Assembly: GCF_028751195.1 (NCBI RefSeq)
Contig: NZ_CP066784.1
Location: 620,001-684,000, forward strand
Source: Alicyclobacillus sp. ALC3
Lineage (GTDB): Bacteria; Bacillota; Bacilli; Alicyclobacillales; Alicyclobacillaceae
Direction of reading: 5' to 3'
DNA: 64,000 nt
Both the position numbers and the translations under genes were made by a program. Positions 34,434 to 43,855 of the stretch are shown piece by piece. The stretch's first letter is position 1. Every line of letters starts with the position of its first letter. Below the pieces are notes generated by a model, which saw only the letters and a program-made list of their open reading frames with translations, did no database searches and was not told the origin of the DNA.

Positions 34434-34601
34434 AGTGTCCGCCACGAAAGTTAAGGTCCTGGGGCGGGACTTGGCCGGTTCCAGAGCAGGACTTGGCCGG
34501 ACATCGGTCGCGATGGTCGCAAACCCACTAACCCCCAGCGGTAACGACGCCTGCGTCGTTAATTGACCGATGATGGGCCTAGCGCAGCCGCTGAAGTGTC
34601 G
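34434..34601. other. Structured non-coding stretch with nested hairpins and a direct repeat
   Basis: No gene, but unusual structure. GGCGG/CCGCC hairpin near 34434. Direct repeat GGACTTGGCCGG at 34467-34478 and 34489-34500. Outer stem CATCGGTC (34502-34509) with GACCGATG (34565-34572), enclosing the perfect inner hairpin AACGACGC-CT-GCGTCGTT (34543-34560). AGCGCAG near 34581 can pair with CTGCGCT inside the following terminator. It reads as a structured RNA or a small mobile remnant; I do not recognise a family. Confidence 0.5.
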
Positions 34602-34647
34602 AAAATGTCGCTACAGGCCTGATTTCTGCGCTGCAGCGACATTTTTT
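34602..34647. terminator. Strong, probably bidirectional terminator hairpin
   Basis: AAAATGTCGCT (34602-34612) pairs perfectly with AGCGACATTTT (34635-34645), with T-runs on both strands. On the plus strand it could end a transcript of the structured stretch; on the minus strand it would block read-through toward the tRNA. The bases from here to 34817 show nothing further. Confidence 0.75.
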
Positions 34648-34817
34648 CCGTTCGCGCATTACCGCTTTTGACTACTCAGGGACCTCTCAATGGCCAGAGG
34701 CTATTGAGCAGACCGACGAAGTTAGAAACGCTAGTCCCAAATCCACACTAGCCATCCGAAGTCGACATTCGGGTGGGGCCATGCCTCCTACAACATTGAA
34801 ACACAACACAGCGGCGG

Positions 34818-36359
34818 TTAATCTGCCGCTATCCCATCTTCATCTGCACTTGGCGGACGTGTGAAGCGCTCCCGTGCTAGCAGAAAGCTTTCCGAGGATG
34901 TGCCGTGGCTACGTATCTTGGCGAGATAGAGTCGATAGATCACAATCGCAATCAGCACGACGATAGCTGACTGGAATGCAGGTTGCAGATAAAGTGGGCT
35001 CGACGCAGATGACATCGTAATGGAGACTGAGAACCATATCGAGACCAGCATGAGGACGACTCCGAGTAGCACCTGCAGGAAGCGACTTCTTCTCATCCAA
35101 GAAGTGTTCACGTTATACAACTGCGGCGCGTGCTTTGGGAAGGTAATGAGACCAAGACCCATGAAGAAAAATACCAGCATGACGGAAAGCACCCGGATGT
35201 TCACGCCGAACACGAAACCGAGCTTAATCGACTCAATCAAACTGGCCGTGCCGAACAGTGCGCTGAGAGTCAGAGCTAAGACTGGCGTCTTGTACCTTGC
35301 GTGTGTCTTGGAGAACATCCGCGGAATCAACCCATCGTCCCCCCATGCATATACCCAGCGAGACTGTGCTAGGAAGATTGGCAAGAATGTCTTGGCGACA
35401 ATCAGGGCGACACACAGATTAATTAGCGAAGCCAGCCAGGATGGCATCACGAACTGCAACAAACCGGATGAGGTGGTGTATGACGTTTGCTTCATGGCAG
35501 CTAGGCCAGAAATCACCTGCCAAGGCACCGCATGATAGACAGCCCATGCAAACAGGGTATACAGCACGCCGACGACTGTGACCGTGATGAGAACACCCTT
35601 TGCCAAAGACTTGGTGGGGTTCTTCGCTTCTCCACCAGTCTGCGTCGCAGTGGAAAGGCCGAGGTATCCGAAAAACAGGGTCGGCAGTGCGGTTGCGAAT
35701 GCTGTACTCACACTTACGTGTTTAACGGGTGAGGCGGCGAGCACCGACGCCACAGACAGGTGAGTGCGCTGTGCCATCGCAGCGTCGAACGCGGCATGGT
35801 TGGTCGAGAAGCCAGTAAATATCATCACAAGTGCGACTGCAAAAACGAGAAACATGGCGATCGTCGTAAGCGTGCCGGCCAGCTTCACACCAAATACGTG
35901 GACGGCCCAAAACACCCACAAAATGACGACGCCGACAATCAGGATGCCGACATTCGAAGCGAGGAAGTTACCGAGCCCTGTCGCACCAAGCGACAAAAAC
36001 GCCGTTGACAAGAACTTCGGTGCCGAGTACGCGAGAGTTCCAAGCGCCCCGGTAAACCCGAACCAAGCCAGAAAGGTAACCACGAACGCAATACCCGGAC
36101 TCAACGACCGCGAGATGATGACGTACTCACCACCGGCCCCAACAAGCCCGGCCCCAAAGAAGAAGCGATACACGACGACGGTCAGGAACGTAATAATGCC
36201 ACCGACAATCATCAAAAGCGGAACAAGATTACCAACCCCCGGTGAACTCTGTTGGATTTGGGTCGATACAAAGAAAAGTCCAGCGGCAATTTCGTTGGTC
36301 AGCCCAAAGGCGATGACTGCGAGTGGGCCGAGCGCTCGGTTAAGAGAGTTGTTTGTCAC
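34818..36359 (-). CDS. APC-family amino acid permease
   Basis: 513 residues, about 12 to 13 hydrophobic segments. The N-terminal NRALGPLAVIAFGLTNEIAAG and GGIITFLTVVVYRFFFGAGLVGAGGEYVI are the TM1-TM3 pattern of amino acid/polyamine/organocation carriers. I chose GTG 36359 after AAGGAG; the upstream ATG at 36377 overlaps that site. An inverted repeat AGCGGC/GCCGCT at the stop may act as a weak terminator. It lies just downstream of the racemase-family and PLP genes on the same strand and probably imports their amino acid substrate. Confidence 0.87.
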   Translation of the reverse strand: MTNNSLNRALGPLAVIAFGLTNEIAAGLFFVSTQIQQSSPGVGNLVPLLMIVGGIITFLTVVVYRFFFGAGLVGAGGEYVIISRSLSPGIAFVVTFLAWFGFTGALGTLAYSAPKFLSTAFLSLGATGLGNFLASNVGILIVGVVILWVFWAVHVFGVKLAGTLTTIAMFLVFAVALVMIFTGFSTNHAAFDAAMAQRTHLSVASVLAASPVKHVSVSTAFATALPTLFFGYLGLSTATQTGGEAKNPTKSLAKGVLITVTVVGVLYTLFAWAVYHAVPWQVISGLAAMKQTSYTTSSGLLQFVMPSWLASLINLCVALIVAKTFLPIFLAQSRWVYAWGDDGLIPRMFSKTHARYKTPVLALTLSALFGTASLIESIKLGFVFGVNIRVLSVMLVFFFMGLGLITFPKHAPQLYNVNTSWMRRSRFLQVLLGVVLMLVSIWFSVSITMSSASSPLYLQPAFQSAIVVLIAIVIYRLYLAKIRSHGTSSESFLLARERFTRPPSADEDGIAAD

Positions 36360-36571
36360 TTTGGCATCTCCTTTCATATGGATTCTCTGCGAGAGAGATG
36401 AATAAATCGCGCCTATTTGAACAAAAATTCTCTATTTTCCAATCAACGTTCTAACCTACCCTCAGGTCTCGCCAAGGTTTGCACGCTTACCATGCACCCG
36501 GACGGTCGCCTCGTACTGTGGCAAGATGCTCCGTGAGCCTCGCTCCTCTGCATCGGCGTTAATACCTTCCC

Positions 36572-37339
36572 TTACGACACGCCCACCTCTTCCAGCGCTA
36601 CTCGGACTGCCGCTGCCGCGAGAATATCTGTCGAACTGAATACCAGAAACCGCTTGGCGAGCACAGCCCTTGAGTGGTCGTCCGGGAACAATATCGGCAA
36701 CTCGGTGCAACCTAATAAAATGCCGTCCAGACTATCCGCCCATGGGCGGGACGCAATCCCCACAATACGTGCCATCAAGGATGCCAGCGCATCACGGTTC
36801 CCCGTGTTGCCTGCCGCTGGGTCATTGTTGACTAGGCCGTTGCGTTCTCCCTTTACAGCGCGGATGACCTTCATCACCTCAGCTTGGGAATCATCATCCG
36901 GGTACACTGCGGAAATCCCTCGGCTACGGAAAGCGTTCTCGTACACAGCGAACGTTCGCGTCGGCGTCGTCCCCAGTACGCCAATGCGCCTACACCCTTG
37001 CGAGGAGATGACATCCGCTACCTGGTCAATCAGCGATAGAATTGGCACCGGTACCTCTTGCGCTAACTGCTCTTGATAGATACTAGTGGTCGTGGACGGC
37101 AGGACAATCGCCCCCGCTCCCACCTGCACTAACTTGCCACAGACCTCGATGAGTTTCTGCAGTGGCGAATGACCGTGGCCGGACAAGTGCGCGATGCGGC
37201 TCGGTATAGTCGGATCCGACACCAATACAACCGGGATGTGGTCCTCATCACTCTGCGCTGGTGACAACTCCACCAGCCGCCGGTAAAAGTGCGCACCAGC
37301 CAGAGGGCCTAGCCCCCCAATGATGCCAATGGTTTTCAT
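36572..37339 (-). CDS. Aspartate/glutamate racemase-family protein with Ser/Thr-Cys active site
   Basis: 255 residues. MKTIGIIGGLGPLAGAHFYRR is the family N-terminus. The second catalytic Cys is present in LDGILLGCTELPIL. The first is not: where racemases read CNT the sequence is LPSTTTSIY, so Ser or Thr faces the Cys. Thr/Cys pairs are known in an E. coli L-Asp/Glu-specific racemase, so activity is possible but probably one-directional. Neighbours are a D-cysteine-desulfhydrase-like gene and an APC permease, pointing to D-amino acid handling. Confidence 0.85.
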   Translation of the reverse strand: MKTIGIIGGLGPLAGAHFYRRLVELSPAQSDEDHIPVVLVSDPTIPSRIAHLSGHGHSPLQKLIEVCGKLVQVGAGAIVLPSTTTSIYQEQLAQEVPVPILSLIDQVADVISSQGCRRIGVLGTTPTRTFAVYENAFRSRGISAVYPDDDSQAEVMKVIRAVKGERNGLVNNDPAAGNTGNRDALASLMARIVGIASRPWADSLDGILLGCTELPILFPDDHSRAVLAKRFLVFSSTDILAAAAVRVALEEVGVS

Positions 37340-37381
37340 CTAGCCCACCTCTCCCCGGTGCACTCGATGAGATTGTGCATG

Positions 37382-38419
37382 TCAGGACACCTGTTCAATC
37401 TTTGATATATTCGGCATTTTATCACCGAGGATGGTAGGCATGTAGGCGTACAGAGCGGGTGAGCCGCCAGTATGCACGAACAGGACCTTGTCATCCCGGC
37501 TGAAGAATCCACCTCTGCTCAAACCAATCAAACCCGACATCGCCTTGCCTGTGTATACCGGATCGAGTAAAATCCCTTCCGTCTTTGCCAGCATGTTGAC
37601 TGCCTCAACCATCTCTTGGGTTGGGATGGAGTACCCTGGACCGACGTATTCATCGAAGCAACGCACCGCTTCTCTCGGCAATCCACCGCGGACGCCGACG
37701 TGTTCCGCTGTGCGCAGAGCGAGGTCGTAAATCAGTGCCTCCTGCACGTCGCGGGTACGACTCACATTGATGCCAAGCACAGGAATGCCGCTATTGTTCC
37801 CGTAAAAGCCAGTGACTAGGCCAGCATGCGTGCCGCCACTGCCGCTCGCGCAGACTACGTAGTCAAAGTTCTGACCCATGTCATACATCTGACCGATAAT
37901 CTCTTGTGCGCAAGCGACGTACCCAGTTGTGCCGATCTCGTTGGAACCACCGCCTGGAATGATGTAGGGGTGCTTCCCTTCGGCGATGGCTCGGTCCGCA
38001 ACCCCCTGCATTTCCGCCATCATGTCGGAACCACCGGGTACAACAGTAAAGTTCTCAACACCAAGCATTCTAAAGAGAAAGTTGTTACCACTCGCATTCA
38101 CATCGTAGCTGTCCTTCACGCGCTCTTCCAAGACTAAGTGACAGGCTAAGCCTTCCTTGACCGCAGCAGCAGCCGTGAGTCTGCAGTGGTTGGACTGCAC
38201 TGCTCCACAAGTGATGATGGTGTCGGCTCCCTGCTCCAACGCGTCAGCCATGAGATACTCCAATTTCCGAGTTTTGTTTCCTCCTGCGGTAAGGCCCAAT
38301 TGGTCGTCACGCTTGACATAGATACTCGGACCACCTACAGTCTCGGAAAACCTGCCTAGAAACTCGATTGGGGTGCTCCCCTCTGTGTATCGACGACGGT
38401 TGAACTTTGCCAGATTCAC
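37382..38419 (-). CDS. dcyD: PLP-dependent D-cysteine desulfhydrase / ACC deaminase-family enzyme
   Basis: 345 residues of the tryptophan-synthase-beta PLP fold. FNRRRYTEGSTPIEFLGRF opens it. GGNKTRKLEYLMADAL carries the PLP lysine, CGAVQSNHCRLTAAAA and ASGSGGTHAGLVTG bind substrate and phosphate, and LDPVYTGKAMSGL and HTGGSPALYAY close the site. This is the D-cysteine desulfhydrase pattern (D-Cys to pyruvate, H2S and NH3); other D-amino acids are possible. I chose GTG 38419 because AAGGAGTGG precedes it. The LysR gene is divergent, with a dyad in the shared region. Confidence 0.88.
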   Translation of the reverse strand: MNLAKFNRRRYTEGSTPIEFLGRFSETVGGPSIYVKRDDQLGLTAGGNKTRKLEYLMADALEQGADTIITCGAVQSNHCRLTAAAAVKEGLACHLVLEERVKDSYDVNASGNNFLFRMLGVENFTVVPGGSDMMAEMQGVADRAIAEGKHPYIIPGGGSNEIGTTGYVACAQEIIGQMYDMGQNFDYVVCASGSGGTHAGLVTGFYGNNSGIPVLGINVSRTRDVQEALIYDLALRTAEHVGVRGGLPREAVRCFDEYVGPGYSIPTQEMVEAVNMLAKTEGILLDPVYTGKAMSGLIGLSRGGFFSRDDKVLFVHTGGSPALYAYMPTILGDKMPNISKIEQVS

Positions 38420-38683
38420 ATCAACCACTCCTTGTCTCGAAACTATCCCATCCCAGACGATATACCGCAAAATCCGCATCTTATATATTTGAACATTCTG
38501 TAAAAAACCAGAGAAAGAGTGCCTTTCTTCCGGTCCTAGCGAGTCGCCGAATCAAATCTTGAGTACGATTCGGAGTAGTAACAGCCTCTATCCTCCCTCC
38601 TAGCTAACTCTTTCCACTCGCACTCTTGATGACTGATTGACCTCAGTTTATGCTAGACACATCAATGCGTAAAGCGAATTGTT

Positions 38684-38700
38684 ATCATTATGAACATGAT
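38684..38700 (+). promoter_or_regulatory. Candidate LysR-type binding dyad
   Basis: ATCAT-TATGAAC-ATGAT, a 5-bp-arm dyad of the size and style of LysR-family sites. It lies 30 bases before the LysR start codon and between the divergent LysR and dcyD genes. Confidence 0.5.
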
Positions 38701-38729
38701 TAAAATTCATTATTGAGAGGAAGACAAAC

Positions 38730-39617
38730 TTGGACCGCTACATGCGCACGTTTGTCAGCGTTGCGGAGAATCAAAGCTTTACTCGCGCGGCAGACTTGCT
38801 TCATCTGACACAGTCTGCGGTCAGCAGAGAGATTGAAACACTCGAACGCGAATACGGAGCGAAACTGCTGGATCGAACGAACAAGTTTGTCCGCCTCACG
38901 CGTGCTGGTGAAATCCTTTACTTTCATGCTAAGACCATCGTCAGTGAATATGAACGCGCACGGACTCTTATCCACGACCTCACCCATGAACCGGTTGGCC
39001 GACTGTCCATCGGGTCAAGTTACAGCTTCGGCGAATACATGCTCCCACACATCATTGCCGAGTTCAAACATCGGTACCCGCTCGTCACACCGAAGATTAC
39101 GATTATGAACTCTAAACGCATCCGGATGCAGGTGGTACAGAGGCAAGCCGACCTCGGCATCATTGAAGGCACCGTCCACGAGAAGGACATGGAAGTCCGC
39201 CCGTTTGCCACAGATGAACTGGTTTTGATTGTGCCGCCTGACCACCGATTCTCAGGTGTGGATGAAATCGAGATTGGTGAATTCGAATCTGATACGTGGA
39301 TCCTCCGTGAACCAGGCTCTGGCACGCGGGACAGTACGGATCAGACATTTCTCGCTCTCGGCTTCACCCCCGCATCTGTGATGGAGTTCGGGAGTACGCA
39401 AATCATTAAGGAGTCTGTCCGGGCTGGCCTTGGCGTTGCAGTCGTCTCGAAGTTTGCCATTCAGACTGACTTGCGATTTGGCTTACTGCGCGCTCTGCGG
39501 ATAAAGGGGCACCCAATTCACCGCGACTTCTTTTGTGCCACCAACGCATCGCACTTCCGGACGAAGGCTCTCGATCTGTTTATCGACTATCTGTGTCAGT
39601 GGCGTTATCCACAGTAA
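38730..39617 (+). CDS. LysR-family transcriptional regulator
   Basis: 295 residues. The N-terminal winged HTH (TFVSVAENQSFTRAADLLHLTQSAVSREI in outline, key SFTRAADLLHLTQSAVS) and the effector-binding domain (LSIGSSYSFGEYMLP, GLGVAVVSKFAI) are complete. The TTG start follows GAGAGGAAG. Divergent from the dcyD-racemase-permease set, which it probably activates when its amino acid ligand binds. The domain start GRLSIGSS resembles CysL and CynR-type regulators. Confidence 0.92.
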   Translation: MDRYMRTFVSVAENQSFTRAADLLHLTQSAVSREIETLEREYGAKLLDRTNKFVRLTRAGEILYFHAKTIVSEYERARTLIHDLTHEPVGRLSIGSSYSFGEYMLPHIIAEFKHRYPLVTPKITIMNSKRIRMQVVQRQADLGIIEGTVHEKDMEVRPFATDELVLIVPPDHRFSGVDEIEIGEFESDTWILREPGSGTRDSTDQTFLALGFTPASVMEFGSTQIIKESVRAGLGVAVVSKFAIQTDLRFGLLRALRIKGHPIHRDFFCATNASHFRTKALDLFIDYLCQWRYPQ

Positions 39618-39761
39618 AGGGCGGGCACACGCAGGGTACGCGGAAACAGCCATTTTCGTTGCGATAAGGTCGTGTACTCCGAGGCGTATAACCTGAGGCG
39701 AAGGTTCATCATGCGCTTACAGGGACTCCGAGTTGGCAAGCAATCGTCGGCAGTAAAAATA

Positions 39762-40529
39762 CTACGGTGTCATCTCAGACAGAATCGAGTGTCCACCCCA
39801 AACGTTCCTTGGCAAAGCAGAGGCACTCTCTGTGTCCAAAATCCACGTCACATCACGGTGAAACTGTAGCATACTTGCCGGCAAGTCAGTGCGAACCTCT
39901 CCTTGAACAGCTTTTGCTACCGCGTCTGCCTTGCCCTTTCCAAACGCCATGAGGATTATCTTGCGAGCTTGAAGGATAGATTGAACGCCCATGGTTAAGG
40001 CACGCTTCGGGACATCCTCTACCCTGTCAAAAAATCGAGCATTAACCGAGATGGTCTCCGGTGTTAAGTGAACAACGTGTGTACGCGAAAACAACGAATG
40101 ACTCGGCTCATTAAAACCAATATGACCGTTGACACCGATACCAAGCAACTGGACATCAATCGGGTACTTGTGAATGATACTATCATAACGGTCACACTCG
40201 ACATCCAGGTTCGCCGCCATCCCATTTGGGATATACATTTCTTTCGGTCTTGAAGGCAAGTCGCGGAATAAAGTGTCTTCCATAAAATAGTGGTAACTTT
40301 GCGGATGTAACGGCGGTAAGCCGATATATTCGTCTAAATTAATTGTAACTGTCTTGGATAGGTCTAACCCACACCAGACCAAACCTCGCAGCGCGGCGTA
40401 GCAAGCAATCACGGTGCTTCCCGTTGCAAGTCCTAACACCGGTTGTTCCAGTGTCAGAATAGCCTCTTCCAGCAGACTTGACGCGTACAGTCCTGCCGAT
40501 TGTGGACTACTAAAAACCCTGATCTTCAT
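39762..40529 (-). CDS. nagB: Glucosamine-6-phosphate deaminase
   Basis: 255 residues with MKIRVFSSPQSAG, LGLATGSTVIACY, INLDEYIGLPPLHPQSYHYFM and GIGVNGHIGFNEPSHSL, the NagB blocks including the general-acid and substrate residues. It converts glucosamine-6-phosphate to fructose-6-phosphate and ammonia, the last step of GlcNAc use. ATG 40529 after GGAGGT. It is separated from nagA by an MFS gene on the other strand. Confidence 0.93.
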   Translation of the reverse strand: MKIRVFSSPQSAGLYASSLLEEAILTLEQPVLGLATGSTVIACYAALRGLVWCGLDLSKTVTINLDEYIGLPPLHPQSYHYFMEDTLFRDLPSRPKEMYIPNGMAANLDVECDRYDSIIHKYPIDVQLLGIGVNGHIGFNEPSHSLFSRTHVVHLTPETISVNARFFDRVEDVPKRALTMGVQSILQARKIILMAFGKGKADAVAKAVQGEVRTDLPASMLQFHRDVTWILDTESASALPRNVWGGHSILSEMTP

Positions 40530-40722
40530 TGTTTGTACCTCCACCCTTTGGCTCAGGAACTGCGCGTGATTGAATTCAACTACATATATCCTCGTAATAG
40601 TCCATGTTCAAATTGACAGGAATGTCGTACCACTTTCATACTGAAACAGTGCAGTTTGAACCGTCAAATCACGAACCTCTCATCAAGTCCATCCCGCCAT
40701 TCAGTCAACGAGGAGTCCACCG

Positions 40723-41865
40723 ATGAAACGCGTGTTCAGCTCGTATTACTTCATCTTCTTTGTCGCCATGGCGGCTACCCAACCGTTTCTGAGTTTATAC
40801 CTTCACGATCGCGGTATCTCGAGTGAGCACATTGGCTTTATTCTGGCCTGTGGCAACGGTGCGGGCATCTTGATTCAACCGCTCCTTGGACACTTGAATG
40901 ACGTTGTTCAAGACAGCCGCCGCCTGCTTTTCTTCTCGGCGGTCTTATCTCCGATTGTCTTCGCCGGATACGCCATCTCCAGCAATACTCTGGTCCTGGT
41001 CTGCGTAGCCGTGCTATTTGCCGTCGTGCAATCGTCTGCCCCGCTCGCCGACGCCATGGCAGTGCACGAAGCCAAGCGCTCCAGCTTCACCTACGGCCAG
41101 GTCAGGCTTTGGGGAGCTCTCAGCTTTGCGTTGACAACCATGGTGGCCGGGTACGTCTATCACCTGGCCGGCATCAGCTGGGCATTCGGCATATATGCAC
41201 TTTTCTCCATCCTGCTTGCGACAATCTCGTTGAAACTGCCCAAATCCTCTGCCTCTCGCCGCTCTTCTGATGCATTCTGGACAGGCCTCTGGAATGTCTC
41301 CAAAAATGCGCGTTTGCTTGTGTTTATTGTCATCTGCTTTTTTGTCGCCAGTGCCCTCACGGTGAATGCCACATATCTGCCGCTCTACTTCCAAGCCCTC
41401 CATCATCCGATGGCGTTGGTTGGATTGAACTTCACCGTTGCCGCCTTCACGGAGGTGCCGCTGTTCTATCTATCCGGTAGGTGGATGGAGCGTTTTGGCA
41501 AGATGCCAATCCTGGTTCTTGCGACTGCAACCTTAGCTGTGAAATACGCAGTGATGGCGATGAATCCGCCGACCGCTGTCATACTTTCGATTCAAGTCTT
41601 GGAAGGCATCGGTTACGCGCTGTACTGGAGTGCTGCCGTTCAGGTGGTGAGCGATCTCGCACCAAGCGAACGCTCAGGCACTGCTCAAACCTTGTATGCT
41701 GCGATTGCCAGCAGCCTCAGCGGCATCGTAGGTACGAGCGTAGGCGGTTTATTATTTGCACAGTTTGGGCCCCTTTTGACGTACGCCATCATGGCAAGTT
41801 CTGTCCTCGTCGCCCTCGCCGGATTCATCGCTTTTGCGCGCTTCGGAATGCGTCAGGCCTGGTAG
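40723..41865 (+). CDS. MFS transporter (HcaT/NupG-like)
   Basis: 380 residues, about 12 membrane spans. MKRVFSSYYFIFFVAMAATQPFLSLYLHDRG in outline (key: FFVAMAATQPFLSLYL) and GPLAD-free early loops match the MFS_1_like group with phenylpropionate and nucleoside carriers. Divergent from nagB and embedded in amino-sugar genes, so a sugar or nucleoside substrate is plausible. Its last 13 bases overlap the 3-prime end of nagA tail to tail. Confidence 0.85.
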   Translation: MKRVFSSYYFIFFVAMAATQPFLSLYLHDRGISSEHIGFILACGNGAGILIQPLLGHLNDVVQDSRRLLFFSAVLSPIVFAGYAISSNTLVLVCVAVLFAVVQSSAPLADAMAVHEAKRSSFTYGQVRLWGALSFALTTMVAGYVYHLAGISWAFGIYALFSILLATISLKLPKSSASRRSSDAFWTGLWNVSKNARLLVFIVICFFVASALTVNATYLPLYFQALHHPMALVGLNFTVAAFTEVPLFYLSGRWMERFGKMPILVLATATLAVKYAVMAMNPPTAVILSIQVLEGIGYALYWSAAVQVVSDLAPSERSGTAQTLYAAIASSLSGIVGTSVGGLLFAQFGPLLTYAIMASSVLVALAGFIAFARFGMRQAW

Positions 41866-42980
41866 ACCAGTCGACCACGCACAACCGTGTGGGTCACTTG
41901 CCAGGACGCATCCACCGCGATCAGGTTGCCAGGAGCACCCACAGCAATGCGGCCGTGCGGCAGGTTCAGAAGCCTAGATTGGTTCAAGGAAGTCACCTGA
42001 TTCACATCAGTCGGTTGCAGCGCTTGAATGTCGAGCAGGTTTCGAACCGCCCTGTCCACCGTGAGCGTACTACCAGCCAAGGTACCGTCTGCCAAGCGGA
42101 CTGCACCGTCCTTGACGAGCACCGTGCGTCCTGCTGAGCCATACTCTCCCTCAGGCATATCTGCAGCCTTGACAGCATCCGTAATAAGCATCACATGTTC
42201 GGGACCTTTGGCCCGAATCGCCGCTCGCAGCATCAACGGATGGACGTGGATGAGGTCAGCAATCAACTCCACCATCACACGGTCGTCACCGAGCGCAGAA
42301 CCAGCCAGTCCCGGTTCACGATGACCAGCAGGGCTCATGGCGTTGAATAGGTGCGTCACACTGCGTGCTCCCCACTCAATCCCCTGTGATACCTGTGCAG
42401 CCGTGGCGTTACAATGCCCCATCGCAACGATGACCCCTTGCTTCGCTGCAAGCTTGACGAGCCCTTCTGCACCCGTGACTTCGGGTGCCATCGTGACGTA
42501 TCGAATCGCACCACCGGCAAGCGATTGCCATCGTTCGAACAGCTCCGTACTAGGCGCAATGATGTACTGCTGCGGCTGTGCACCCGGCTTACTGGAGTTG
42601 ATGAACGGTCCTTCGAGATGGAAGCCAAGGACCTCTGCACCGTTTCGGGTCCGATTCGATTCGTAGGCACTGAAGACCTTATCCAGTGCTTCAGGAGATG
42701 CGGTGACTGTCGTTAAGAGGAGCCCCGTCGTCCCATGCTTCGCGTGGGTCAGGGCGACTTGTTCAAACGCCTCTTCCGTTGCATCCATCACTTCCGCCCC
42801 ACCGCCGCCGTGGACATGCACATCGATGTAACCTGGCAGCAGGTTGCCGTCTGTCTGGATGTGCGATGCTCCCATGAAGTCGGTGCTCGTGAGCTCTCCG
42901 ATAGCCGTGATAATGCCATCTTCAATCTTGACTTGCATTACCTGCCCGTCAATCTGACCACTCATAATCACTACGCTCAT
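41853..42980 (-). CDS. nagA: N-acetylglucosamine-6-phosphate deacetylase
   Basis: 375 residues of the amidohydrolase fold. Metal ligands are in DVHVHGGGG and LEGPF, then GHCNAT and HLFNAM, with the catalytic Asp in LITDAVKAADMPEG. It removes acetate from GlcNAc-6-P to feed NagB. ATG 42980 follows GGAGGTGCACG; a longer frame to 43046 has no site. First-described partner genes nagB, a SIS protein and an ABC sugar importer surround it. Confidence 0.93.
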   Translation of the reverse strand: MSVVIMSGQIDGQVMQVKIEDGIITAIGELTSTDFMGASHIQTDGNLLPGYIDVHVHGGGGAEVMDATEEAFEQVALTHAKHGTTGLLLTTVTASPEALDKVFSAYESNRTRNGAEVLGFHLEGPFINSSKPGAQPQQYIIAPSTELFERWQSLAGGAIRYVTMAPEVTGAEGLVKLAAKQGVIVAMGHCNATAAQVSQGIEWGARSVTHLFNAMSPAGHREPGLAGSALGDDRVMVELIADLIHVHPLMLRAAIRAKGPEHVMLITDAVKAADMPEGEYGSAGRTVLVKDGAVRLADGTLAGSTLTVDRAVRNLLDIQALQPTDVNQVTSLNQSRLLNLPHGRIAVGAPGNLIAVDASWQVTHTVVRGRLVYQA

Positions 42981-43060
42981 CGTGCACCTCCAGGAAGTGG
43001 AATATCTATTCGCAAAACCCCATATCCACTGCTTTACTGCCGCCATCCCCGTCTGTAAAC

Positions 43061-43807
43061 TTATCTACGAATCCTCAGCTCACCTACCTGTGCTTTGTAC
43101 GCTTCCAACGTTTTGGCGTTGTATTCCTTCGCGCCGTCGAGGTTGCCGCTCATGATAATCGGCGGTTGTTTCCCACGCTGTGCAATTTGCGTCGCAACTT
43201 CCGCTACGATGGCCTGGACAATGAACGTACCGACAACACTTGAAGTTGCCGCAGCCTGAACCGGGAGCCCATCGAGCGAAACCACTGCGTCACCAGGTAC
43301 CCCATGATTGTCGATCACGATGTCTACTACGTCATGAAGCTTCACGTTGTCAGGGTGACGAGAACTCACGGAGTTCGTGTGTGACATGGATGTAACGCCT
43401 ACAACCTGCAAGCCTCGTTTACGCGCCTCGAGAGCCATCTCGATGGGAGCTGCATTGCGACCCGAGTTGGAGAAGACAAACATGACATCGCCTGCCTTCA
43501 CCGATTCACCCTCAATCAGCACCTCTGCGAGGCCCGTCAACCGTTCCATGCGACTGCTCTTTGGCGCATCAATGTGCAGCATTAAACCGCTGTCAAGAAT
43601 CGGATTCACCGGCAAGAGCCCGCCCGCGCGAAAGAACATCTCCTCCGCCAACATGTGCGAATGGCCAGTCCCGAAAACATGGATGAGCCCCCCCGCCAGA
43701 ATGCTGTCGGCACAGAGCGTACCCACTTGCTGAATCTTCCCGACTTCCTCATTCATCACCGTCTCTAAGATTTTCGTCACGGCGTCGTAGTACTGTTGAA
43801 CTCCCAT
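43061..43807 (-). CDS. SIS-domain phosphosugar-binding protein (UPF0309-like)
   Basis: 248 residues. GGLIHVFGTGHSHMLAEEMFFRAGG and VMFVFSNSGRNAAPIEMALEARKRG are the two halves of a SIS phosphosugar site, as in MurQ or GmhA. This subgroup (tandem with nagA/ABC genes in many Bacillota) is annotated as a sugar isomerase domain protein of unsettled reaction. Possible role: isomerisation or etherase-type step on an amino-sugar phosphate. ATG 43807 chosen; GTG 43825 is the alternative. Confidence 0.82.
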   Translation of the reverse strand: MGVQQYYDAVTKILETVMNEEVGKIQQVGTLCADSILAGGLIHVFGTGHSHMLAEEMFFRAGGLLPVNPILDSGLMLHIDAPKSSRMERLTGLAEVLIEGESVKAGDVMFVFSNSGRNAAPIEMALEARKRGLQVVGVTSMSHTNSVSSRHPDNVKLHDVVDIVIDNHGVPGDAVVSLDGLPVQAAATSSVVGTFIVQAIVAEVATQIAQRGKQPPIIMSGNLDGAKEYNAKTLEAYKAQVGELRIRR

Positions 43808-43855
43808 CGCGACACAGCCTTTCACATCAGTGATAAAACCGGACGGTCATCAAGA

